Source: Campylobacter sp. RM16187 (lineage in GTDB: Bacteria; Campylobacterota; Campylobacteria; Campylobacterales; Campylobacteraceae). From it: a stretch of 64,000 nt of DNA. The stretch covers positions 1,426,001 to 1,490,000 of the forward strand of contig NZ_CP012549.1 in NCBI RefSeq assembly GCF_025319965.1, written 5' to 3'. Under the pieces are notes generated by a model. It was not told where the DNA came from and did not search any database. It saw only the letters and a program-made list of their open reading frames with translations. The translations under genes were made by a program, and so were the position numbers. Every line of letters begins with the position of its first letter. The first letter of the stretch is position 1. Positions 8,492 through 14,201 of the stretch are shown piece after piece.

Positions 8492-8499
8492 TAAAAGTG

Positions 8500-8590
8500 C
8501 GGTAGCGGTGGGAGTTGCACCCATAATACCAGCCTTAATCCGCTCATATGTCGGGACTGCCGAATACTACGTTATCGGTATCAACTACCG
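8500..8590 (-). ncRNA. tRNA-like RNA 2
   Basis: Minus strand. A 6-bp outer stem CGGTAG/CTACCG encloses a D-arm-like hairpin CCGA/TCGG with an 11-base loop, a central stem CAGTC/GGCTG and a T-arm-like hairpin TGGG-TGCAACT-CCCA with a 7-base loop. The overall order is that of a cloverleaf, but the anticodon region is oversized. An identical TGGTATAAT box lies just upstream. It resembles RNA 1 in layout, not in sequence. It could be a degenerate tRNA or a regulatory RNA. Confidence 0.42.
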
Positions 8591-8595
8591 TTTAT

Positions 8596-8604
8596 ATTAT
8601 ACCA
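8596..8604 (-). promoter_or_regulatory. Extended -10 box (TGGTATAAT) for tRNA-like RNA 2
   Basis: The same TGGTATAAT seen before RNA 1, here five bases before the outer stem, with T-rich patches upstream as is usual in Campylobacter promoters. Two independent identical boxes before two similarly shaped RNAs support real transcription. Confidence 0.5.
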
Positions 8605-8627
8605 AAATCACCAAAATTTGACTAATG

Positions 8628-9165
8628 CTATTTAAACTCGCTCGTTAGCTTCTTGTCTAGAAATTTAAGTATATTTTCTTTTAGATTGGGTTCTAGCTCT
8701 CCGTTTCTATCTATTGGCAAAAACGGTCTAGCGGGTATATTAAGCTTTGAGCTTCCGAATTGATGAGTAAGTCCGTATGCAAAACCATTATTTGAGCTAT
8801 TATTTGATACAGTTACGCTGTTTTTAGTTGATTTTATATGCCAGTTGTCGGCCAGATCTCCGCTTAGCCTTAGTATTTTTTTTTGATCCACCGGCACCAA
8901 ATTTATCTAAAAATCCCTTTTTCTGTCTTTTTCCACTCTTTGTATACGCCCTTTTTCTTCCGCCTGCATATCTTAAGGCGGTTTTTGCACTTATGGGTTT
9001 CCATCTTTCGCCAAAAGGGCTAGTTTCTGTTTCAAAGGATCTTTCTATCTTGTTACGGATCATATTGCCAATCGTATCAAAATCGCTTTTATCTAGGTTT
9101 TTCAGCTCCTCAAGCCTTTTTAATTTAGCTTCAATCTCATCAAGCCCCTTTATTTCTATACTCAT
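8628..9165 (-). pseudogene. Tail completion / virion morphogenesis protein (Mu gpG-like), split at an A9 tract
   Basis: Two frames together make one gene. The first (from 9165, MSIEIKGLDEIEAKLKRL) carries the N-terminal helix and the FGERWKPISAKTALRY segment. The second ends with THQFGSSKLNIPARPFLPI, the usual C-terminal signature of phage tail completion proteins. They meet at nine adenines (8876-8884 on the plus strand as T9). Eight or eleven would join them into about 179 residues. As read, translation stops at 113 residues plus an unrelated tail. It may be a sequencing slip, real inactivation, or slippage that makes both forms. Confidence 0.75.
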
Positions 9166-9361
9166 CTCTTGCTCTTATGAATTTTTCAAGGTATTCGTCG
9201 TTTTGTTTGACGATTTCTATAGTAGTCCATGTCCTACCGCAGCTATCGCATTTTCTAAAGCGAGTTGTTTCAAGACCCTTTACCGTAGCGCTTACTCTAG
9301 TCTTTTCATATCCACAATATGGGCAAAAAATAAAACACCTCCATTGTAATATGGCAAGCAT
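9140..9361 (-). CDS. Ogr/Delta-like zinc-ribbon regulator
   Basis: A 73-residue protein with two zinc knuckles, CPYCG and CDSCG, separated by 24 residues and followed by TWTTIEIV. This spacing and the aromatic-Thr-Glu ending resemble P2 Ogr/Delta proteins, which activate phage late promoters. Mu Com is another small zinc protein but is a poorer match. It overlaps the tail-completion gene start by 26 bp. The ribosome site is weak. I infer a late-gene activator role. Confidence 0.55.
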   Translation of the reverse strand: MLAILQWRCFIFCPYCGYEKTRVSATVKGLETTRFRKCDSCGRTWTTIEIVKQNDEYLEKFIRARDEYRNKGA

Positions 9362-9393
9362 TCTATCGATTTTTTAAAATTTTCCACAGGTCT

Positions 9394-9846
9394 TTAAGCC
9401 TTGTTTCTCTTTTTAACCTCTGATTTTATGACTGCTTCAAGACCGATGATAACCTTATTTGCCTGCTTTTTGCTTAGAGCTTTTAGAGTAAGCACATAGT
9501 ATCCTATCTGCCTTTTTACAAATCTTAGCAGCTTCATCTCATCCCAACAAAGCTCATTAGCTAGCACATATATCTTTTGATTTTGCTTGGTTGTGATCTT
9601 ATCGCTTTTTATCATATTTCGCCCGGTAAAATCAGGCTTTATATCTATCTCGTCCTCGCATTTGTTATTTAAAATATCAAGGATCTTGTTTAACTCTTTT
9701 AAGCTTAGCTCTTTTGAGCTGCTTACGCCAAATCTAACCGATAGCCAATCGCTCCATGCGTCATTATCTTTGATGATTTTATATTGTGGATGAGTGTGAA
9801 TTCTTGCTAAAAGCTGCTTTCTATATATCTCTTGAGAGCGTGTCAT
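9394..9846 (-). CDS. gemA: GemA-like regulatory protein (Mu gp16)
   Basis: A 150-residue protein matching the Mu GemA family (DUF1018) in size and in the pattern of an N-terminal helix with HTHPQYKII, a middle DKITTKQNQKIYVLANELCWDEMKLLRFVKRQ segment and a Lys-rich end. GemA in Mu alters host gene expression and DNA supercoiling early in infection. It overlaps nothing and follows a small HTH gene directly. The function here is by family only. Confidence 0.75.
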   Translation of the reverse strand: MTRSQEIYRKQLLARIHTHPQYKIIKDNDAWSDWLSVRFGVSSSKELSLKELNKILDILNNKCEDEIDIKPDFTGRNMIKSDKITTKQNQKIYVLANELCWDEMKLLRFVKRQIGYYVLTLKALSKKQANKVIIGLEAVIKSEVKKRNKA

Positions 9847-10074
9847 TTATAATCCTTTAAACCATAAATGTTTAGTTAAAAAACTACGACTAAAGCCCGT
9901 GCATCTAGCCATCTTTGAGATATTTAGCTTGCCGTTTTTAAATCTATAATAGTCAAGATCGTAAGACAAAACACTGTTTAGCCTCTCTTGATACAAATCT
10001 CTTCTGCGCTTTGCTAAATTATCTATATGTATTCGTTGTTTGGTAGTTAGACTCTTGCTTGTTTTAAACTTCAA
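9847..10074 (-). CDS. Small helix-turn-helix phage protein
   Basis: A 75-residue basic protein that starts at TTG with AGGGGG six bases upstream. The C-terminal third, NGKLNISKMARCTGFSRSFLTKHLWFKGL, looks like a helix-turn-helix. Its stop is immediately followed by gemA, so the two are probably coupled. The exact family is unknown to me. It may be a DNA-binding regulator of the early or middle operon. Confidence 0.6.
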   Translation of the reverse strand: MKFKTSKSLTTKQRIHIDNLAKRRRDLYQERLNSVLSYDLDYYRFKNGKLNISKMARCTGFSRSFLTKHLWFKGL

Positions 10075-10238
10075 ATTTTACCCCCTGCATATACGCTTTT
10101 GCCGCTTAAAAGTTATAGACTTAGCTTCTAAAGCCGAGAATCCGGCACAATTTTTAGAGCTACTAGATATGTCAAACAATAGCTTTTTAAGGCTATTAAG
10201 GTATGTAGCAGAACTGCGCCCGGACATCAAACAAACAC

Positions 10239-10349
10239 TCACCGAACAAGGGTTGTTAGACCAAGAATTCTAACTACTTTTCTTTGCGATACCCGCTTAA
10301 TAACCTTATCTTTGTTAAGCGGGATGACAGCTTTGTATTTTTTCATCAT
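10239..10349 (-). CDS. Small basic phage protein (36 aa)
   Basis: Starts with two consecutive ATG codons, the first preceded by AAAGGATAG, and overlaps the stop of the upstream gene, so translation is probably coupled. The 36 residues include seven Lys and four Arg in a pattern that could form a short strand and helix. A strong inverted repeat lies within it. I recognise no family. The opposite strand also has an open frame just beyond its end. Confidence 0.45.
   Translation of the reverse strand: MMKKYKAVIPLNKDKVIKRVSQRKVVRILGLTTLVR
10292..10323. repeat. Strong inverted repeat CCCGCTTAA / TTAAGCGGG
   Basis: A perfect 9-bp inverted repeat with a 14-base loop. It lies inside the 36-residue minus-strand frame and 18 bp after the stop of an open frame on the plus strand. 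It could serve as a terminator for plus-strand transcription or as a binding site. No T run follows directly. Confidence 0.5.
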
Positions 10350-10645
10350 CTATCCTTTGTTTTAAAATCGTTTTTTAGCGTTATCTGCATCCTAGCTCCA
10401 TTGTCTAACGGTAAAACATAAGCCTTTCCGTAACTATCAACATTAAATACATTATCGCCGTACCAGCGACTCGTTGTTAATAAGGCTAGTGCTGTTTTGC
10501 CGTTATGTAAAATAATACACTCGTCTATAACGCCTTGACTTACTTCCCAATATATAATGTCACCGTAGTGCAGAATATTTTTATCTCTATCCAGCATCGG
10601 CTTTTTATTCTTGGTAAGAACCGTATCACCTATTTTTGGATGCAT
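10346..10645 (-). CDS. Phage hypothetical protein (99 aa)
   Basis: A 99-residue soluble protein with many strands predicted by eye (GDIIYWEV, CIILHNGKTALALL, KAYVLPLDNGARMQITL), perhaps a small beta-barrel. It lies in the early/middle operon of the prophage between a membrane peptide and a 36-residue gene. I do not recognise the family. The ATG is preceded by a weak AAAGG. Similar beta-rich proteins of unknown role are common here in Mu-like phages. Confidence 0.6.
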   Translation of the reverse strand: MHPKIGDTVLTKNKKPMLDRDKNILHYGDIIYWEVSQGVIDECIILHNGKTALALLTTSRWYGDNVFNVDSYGKAYVLPLDNGARMQITLKNDFKTKDR

Positions 10646-10655
10646 TTTAAAACCT

Positions 10656-10694
10656 TTTAATAAGCCTTTAAAAGATGTTTAAAAGCTTATTAAA
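10656..10694. repeat. Inverted repeat with TTTAAAAG motifs
   Basis: TTTAATAAGC and GCTTATTAAA form a 10-bp stem around a loop that contains two TTTAAAAG-like words. Comparable TTTAAA-rich patches occur in other prophage gaps (3937-3975, 14135-14200, 19175-19215), so the motif may be a phage-specific binding site. Confidence 0.4.
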
Positions 10695-10930
10695 GGGCTT
10701 ATTTGCCTATTGTTTATCCTTTCTCTGTCAAACTCATATTCGGCCGATATATGTAAAACGAACCAAAAAATTAAAAACATTAAAAAAGGCATTAGCATGA
10801 TAGCTATAAGACTTACCATTGGATGCTTGTTTTTTCTTTGTGTTTCAATATTTATGCCGTCAATTAGCTTGAGCAAAAGAATTAGTCCGCATAAATTAAG
10901 CAGCCAACCGGATATCAAAAAAGCATTCAT
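10679..10930 (-). CDS. Small phage membrane protein (two transmembrane segments)
   Basis: 83 residues with two hydrophobic segments, about residues 3-24 and 38-62, separated by a charged loop KLIDGINIETQRKNKHP, and a charged C-terminus. The product should span the inner membrane twice. It sits just downstream of Gam in the early operon, a region that in Mu-like phages holds accessory genes such as exclusion functions. I cannot name a family. The role is unknown. Confidence 0.6.
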   Translation of the reverse strand: MNAFLISGWLLNLCGLILLLKLIDGINIETQRKNKHPMVSLIAIMLMPFLMFLIFWFVLHISAEYEFDRERINNRQISPLISF

Positions 10931-10931
10931 C

Positions 10932-11420
10932 TTAAGCCTTTATCTCCAAGCTCTCTATCTTTGGCACTATTCTAAAGTTATCTTTAACAACTCTTTTAAG
11001 TCCAAGTTTTACCAAGTCTTCATCTTTTAACTCAGCTAAAGCCTCTTTATTAGGCTTTTCTTCATATATTATGCACTCTTTGGCTAATCCAAAAGCCTTT
11101 ATAGAGCTTAATAGACTTTCAAGCTTTGCCTTTACGTTTGGTACGCGTACACTTTTGCTTATTCGGTATCCAATCTCTCCGAAGGTAAATTCCTTGCTTC
11201 TTTTTTCGGCAAATTCGGCTTTATTATCCTCGCAAAAAAGAGTTATTTGCTGCTCTATAAAGCTCTTTTCATTTTCCAGCCTTTCAACCTCTGTTTTTCT
11301 TGACTCTTTGATGCGGTTGCACTCAAGCGTTACTTCGCCGTTAATTTTCTCAATCCCTACACTTACTTCACAAAGTCTTTTTAAAGCGATATCTACATCG
11401 CTAAAACTATTTATCTGCAT
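10932..11420 (-). CDS. gam: Host-nuclease inhibitor Gam
   Basis: A 162-residue protein matching the Mu Gam family: an N-terminal IALKRLCEVSVGIEKINGEV helix, a long coiled coil, and the C-terminal FTFGEIGYRISKSVRVPN and LVKLGLKRVVKDNFRIVPK segments. Mu Gam binds linear DNA ends as a Ku-like dimer and protects them from exonucleases. The gene lies in the early operon where Mu has it. Length and motifs are complete. Confidence 0.88.
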   Translation of the reverse strand: MQINSFSDVDIALKRLCEVSVGIEKINGEVTLECNRIKESRKTEVERLENEKSFIEQQITLFCEDNKAEFAEKRSKEFTFGEIGYRISKSVRVPNVKAKLESLLSSIKAFGLAKECIIYEEKPNKEALAELKDEDLVKLGLKRVVKDNFRIVPKIESLEIKA

Positions 11421-11617
11421 CTTCTACTCCTTAAATTTGATTTTCTTCTGTTAGCTCTTATTCTTTGACTTAGATCTCTTTTGCCCTTGGTTCTTTTTAC
11501 TCTGAAATTAGCCCTATGAGGCAGTGAAGATCTCCTTCTTGGCATTTCTACGTCATCAAGCAATGGACTATCAAACACAAGTCCCATAGCTGCAAGCAGT
11601 GATATTGATCTGCTCAT
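11411..11617 (-). CDS. Small Arg-rich phage protein
   Basis: 68 residues, very basic: the second half is a run of Arg, Lys and Ser, which could bind nucleic acid. It overlaps gam by 10 bp and the HNH gene by 4 bp, so it fits tightly into the operon. No motif is recognised. It may be a real small DNA/RNA-binding protein. The composition is odd, but the packing and ribosome site (AAAGGAG upstream) support it. Confidence 0.5.
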   Translation of the reverse strand: MSRSISLLAAMGLVFDSPLLDDVEMPRRRSSLPHRANFRVKRTKGKRDLSQRIRANRRKSNLRSRRCR

Positions 11618-12060
11618 ACAATACTCCTTTCTCTTTGATTTATTGTTTGTTTTAGCTCTATGAGCTTGACTCTTGTTTCTTTTAACTCCGAATGACAGTC
11701 CGGGAATTTATTATTTAAAACAGCCAAAGAACCTCTTTTTACAAGCATTAAATTTTCAAGCTTTACATTTAGAGTGTTCTTGTCTTTAAATATCACACAG
11801 CAACCTTTTGGGGCTATTCCATTTGCTTGCTCCCATATATAAACATGTAGCATCTTCCACGTTTTTGGCTCTGCTATCTTTATCCAGTAGTATTTTTCGT
11901 CTAGCTTGTGGCTTGTTCTTAGTGTTATAGTGCCTACCGGCTTATGGTTTTGAGGTACATGTCCTTTTTTAAAGCTTGTTTTGTTGGCTCCCATATAGCC
12001 TTTTTTGCCTTTATTCCAAGAGGCATAGCCCTTTACAAATCTTCCTCTTTCGTCTCTCAT
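11614..12060 (-). CDS. HNH endonuclease-like phage protein
   Basis: 148 residues. An N-terminal NUMOD-like region (SWNKGKKGYMGANKTSFKKG) is followed by an HNH-type core with YYWIKI, MLHVYIWEQANGIAPKGCCV, and a final LENLMLVKRG. This is the AP2/HNH_3-style layout of phage and intron homing enzymes. The first His of the motif is visible in MLHVYIWE; the downstream Asn in KDKNTLNVKLENL. It may nick DNA or be a solitary homing gene. It overlaps its neighbours by 4 bp, so it looks domesticated. Confidence 0.7.
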   Translation of the reverse strand: MRDERGRFVKGYASWNKGKKGYMGANKTSFKKGHVPQNHKPVGTITLRTSHKLDEKYYWIKIAEPKTWKMLHVYIWEQANGIAPKGCCVIFKDKNTLNVKLENLMLVKRGSLAVLNNKFPDCHSELKETRVKLIELKQTINQRERSIV

Positions 12061-12290
12061 TTTGAGTCCAGAAACATAGTAGGTTGTTTTATGCCGTTTT
12101 CGGCTTGGAATTTAGCAGCCCTTAGGCTTAATTCCGCAAGATCGAGTATCTTTCCTGCGATATTATCTACCGCTTGAGATCTTGCAAGCTCCTCTTTTAA
12201 TTCATCTCCTTTTAACTCATCATCTCTTAATCTCTCCATCTGCTCAAACAGCAAATTATTAAGATCGGCGATGCTTGTTTTTGTTGCCAT
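12057..12290 (-). CDS. Small phage protein, helical (77 aa)
   Basis: I start at 12290 (MATKTSIADLNNLLFEQMERL), which has AAGGAG eight bases upstream; an earlier in-frame ATG would add an unlikely hydrophobic leader. The 77-residue product is helical and acidic, with ELKGDELKEELARS and ILDLAELSLRAAKFQ. Proteins of this kind are common in the early operon of Mu-like phages of Gram-negative bacteria, with unknown role. It overlaps the HNH gene by 4 bp. Confidence 0.6.
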   Translation of the reverse strand: MATKTSIADLNNLLFEQMERLRDDELKGDELKEELARSQAVDNIAGKILDLAELSLRAAKFQAENGIKQPTMFLDSK

Positions 12291-12291
12291 C

Positions 12292-12414
12292 TTAATACTC
12301 CTTAAAATAATTAAATTTACACGCAAAAGCATGTGAGCAAACGTATCCATAAAGAAAAGCCACTCCAAGCTTAGCCTTGGATCTCTTGCTCTTTTTTATG
12401 ATACGTAGCGCCAT
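12292..12414 (-). CDS. Possible small basic/hydrophobic protein (40 aa)
   Basis: A 40-residue frame begins three bases after the stop of the DUF4406-like gene. Its stop lies just before the ATG of the next gene, and its last codons contain that gene's ribosome site. The first 15 residues are Lys/Arg-rich and then LGVAFLYGYVCSHAFAC is hydrophobic. The ribosome site is weak (TAGGT). It may be a translated coupling peptide or a chance frame. Confidence 0.35.
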   Translation of the reverse strand: MALRIIKKSKRSKAKLGVAFLYGYVCSHAFACKFNYFKEY

Positions 12415-12416
12415 GC

Positions 12417-12782
12417 TTAAATACCTAGCACAAGCTCAGCCGAGCCGTCTTTATTTAGCACTAGCTCGCTTATGCCTAGCTCTCTTGCTCTATCAAGCTC
12501 GGCGGACATGCCTTTAGAATTTTTACTATCCGGATGAGTGCTCATATAGATATGATCGCAGCTTTCAAGTAGCTCAATCCCAGCTTCTAAAGCCTCATCT
12601 CTTTGTGTGTCTTCGTTAAATTTTCCTGCAAGCTGCTGCACTGCACTTACAGGCTCATATCCTGCCCTTCTTATCTTGGCGCACTCTTCTTTGGCTATGT
12701 TTTGCGCAAGATAATCACGCATATTATCGCTACATCTAAGCGCACCGTAAGGTGTGGCGACATAGACTCTAGTCTCTTCCAT
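12417..12782 (-). CDS. DUF4406-like (deoxyribosyltransferase-fold) phage protein
   Basis: 121 residues with VYVATPYGAL at the N-terminus, NIAKEECAKIRRAGYEPVSAV, and a central ESCDHIYMSTHPDSKNSKGMSAELDRARELGI. This is the pattern of the nucleoside 2-deoxyribosyltransferase-like DUF4406 family, common in phages. The conserved Ser-Glu pair (GMSAELDRA) is present, so the active-site layout may be kept. The substrate is unknown. The start has AAAGGAG upstream. Confidence 0.65.
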   Translation of the reverse strand: MEETRVYVATPYGALRCSDNMRDYLAQNIAKEECAKIRRAGYEPVSAVQQLAGKFNEDTQRDEALEAGIELLESCDHIYMSTHPDSKNSKGMSAELDRARELGISELVLNKDGSAELVLGI

Positions 12783-12900
12783 TTGACTCCTTTAAATTTG
12801 ATTGACTTTCCGCTTCGCTTCGCTCACGGCAAGACTTCGCTATGAAGATAAGACGCTCCGTAAAGCGCCTGAAAAATCAACTATCACGCTATACAAGCGC
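12783..12900. other. Gap with GC-rich palindromic words
   Basis: No gene is seen. Positions about 12810-12870 hold repeated CGCTTCG words and inverted CGCTCCGTAAAGCG, reminiscent in composition of the palindromic elements at 4040 and 6839 but not clearly the same sequence. Confidence 0.35.
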
Positions 12901-12996
12901 TTAAATTTTTACCACATCAACCAGCTTATTGCACCCTTTTACAAATATAAAACCGTCTGAACTAACTCCGTAAAATTTCTTTGAGTAATACGCCAT
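12901..12996 (-). CDS. Small phage protein (31 aa)
   Basis: A 31-residue frame with AAGAGG six bases before its ATG, starting just after the sigma-4-like gene. The sequence alternates aromatic and charged residues (MAYYSKKFYGVSSDGFIFVKG) and ends with a short hydrophobic strand. Packing and ribosome site support translation. No family is recognised. Confidence 0.45.
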   Translation of the reverse strand: MAYYSKKFYGVSSDGFIFVKGCNKLVDVVKI

Positions 12997-13007
12997 AATA
13001 CCTCTTA

Positions 13008-13202
13008 TCATCTCATCTCTCCTTCTACGCTTTGTGCGGCTCTTTTAGCTCTTTGTATCTCTAGCATCGCCATAGTCTCTTTTATGCTTTCCCACGCCTT
13101 TTTATTTCTCGGATGTGATAGCTTTGCGATAGCGGTGCGCTCTATTTGGCGCACTCTTTCGCTACTGACGCCAAGAATCTTAGCTATCTCCGCGTGGGTC
13201 AT
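13008..13202 (-). CDS. Sigma-70 region 4-like DNA-binding protein
   Basis: 64 residues, of which the first 35 (MTHAEIAKILGVSSERVRQI then ERTAIAKLSHP) are a near-textbook sigma-70 region 4.2 helix-turn-helix, including the SSERVRQIE recognition helix and the xALxKLRHP-like end. There are no regions 1-3, so it is not a full sigma factor. It follows the MuB-like gene by 3 bp. I infer that it could redirect RNA polymerase to phage promoters or act as an anti-sigma mimic. Confidence 0.7.
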   Translation of the reverse strand: MTHAEIAKILGVSSERVRQIERTAIAKLSHPRNKKAWESIKETMAMLEIQRAKRAAQSVEGEMR

Positions 13203-13205
13203 TGT

Positions 13206-14120
13206 TTATTCGTCACCCAGTATCATCATCTCGCTAGCTTCTTCCACTATTTTTTCATCCATTTCGCAGTTTTCATTTCGAGCTAGCTTTAGAGATTTTT
13301 TGTATAGCTTTGCGCTTATTCTGAAATTTGCGTAGCCGTTTGCATTTTCGCTCCATTTAAAAATATATGGAGCTTTAAAAATCTTCTCACACTCATCTTT
13401 ACCAAGTCCGCGCATTACCCACTTACCGCATATTCTGCTGTATAATTGCTTTAATTCGCCGTTTGTACCGCGTAAATTGTTGATGAGGATGTGTGTGCCG
13501 CAAAATATTATAGGAGTTTGCGTAAAGTCATTGATACGGCGAAGATCTTCAAGACTTCTTACGCTTAGATGTTCAGCCTCGTCTATTAAGATTACCTTGT
13601 CGGTATTTGGCTTGTTTAAAAAATCCACGATAGTGTTATGTTTATCGTTTGCCTTCTTGCCGGATAGGCTCAAATTTAGCTTTAGCATCAGCTCGTCCAA
13701 AAATGCCGCCGCATTGGTATTTAGCGTGGCTTCTATAAGCACCGCATTAGGATATTTTTGCTTTGCGGCTTTCATTATCACGCTTTTGCCTGTACCCGGC
13801 TCTCCGTAGATAACCGCCATCTCGCGATCTTCTATGGCATCGTCTATCACAAACATCGCCCTTGAAAAATCATGCGTATAATACGGAGTGAAATTTTCAT
13901 CTTCGTCATCTTTGCCTTTTTTAAGCGCTTTTTGGTTATGATTTCTCATCACTTTTACTATTTCCGTGGCGAGGCTCTCATTATCGCCCGGATATTTTCC
14001 GTTTAAAAACTGACTGATCTGTGTAGCGCTGACGCCTATGGCTCTAGCTATAGCGCTTTGAGAGATCGAAGTTTGACTTATAAAGCTTCTTAGCTCGGAT
14101 CTTATAAGGTCTATATCCAT
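13206..14120 (-). CDS. MuB-like transposition ATPase
   Basis: 304 residues. Residues 1-60 are a Cro/C1-type helix-turn-helix (SQSAIARAIGVSATQISQFL), as in MuB. The AAA+ core has Walker A GEPGTGKS (about residue 106), Walker B VILIDEAEHL, and sensor region PIIFCGTH. MuB binds target DNA, activates MuA and gives target immunity. It is directly downstream of the transposase gene, as in Mu. Length and motifs are complete, so it is probably functional. Confidence 0.92.
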   Translation of the reverse strand: MDIDLIRSELRSFISQTSISQSAIARAIGVSATQISQFLNGKYPGDNESLATEIVKVMRNHNQKALKKGKDDEDENFTPYYTHDFSRAMFVIDDAIEDREMAVIYGEPGTGKSVIMKAAKQKYPNAVLIEATLNTNAAAFLDELMLKLNLSLSGKKANDKHNTIVDFLNKPNTDKVILIDEAEHLSVRSLEDLRRINDFTQTPIIFCGTHILINNLRGTNGELKQLYSRICGKWVMRGLGKDECEKIFKAPYIFKWSENANGYANFRISAKLYKKSLKLARNENCEMDEKIVEEASEMMILGDE

Positions 14121-14201
14121 TGTTACTCCTTTTTTTATATTTTTAAAAGTTTTTTAAAAGCGTGTTAAATTACATTTTTAACGCCTTTAAAAAGCCTTTA
14201 A

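Noticed and set aside
10040-10273. Plus-strand frame overlapping the small HTH gene
   Set aside because: No usable start or ribosome site; it overlaps a convincing gene on the other strand. Kept only as a possible relic in the findings.
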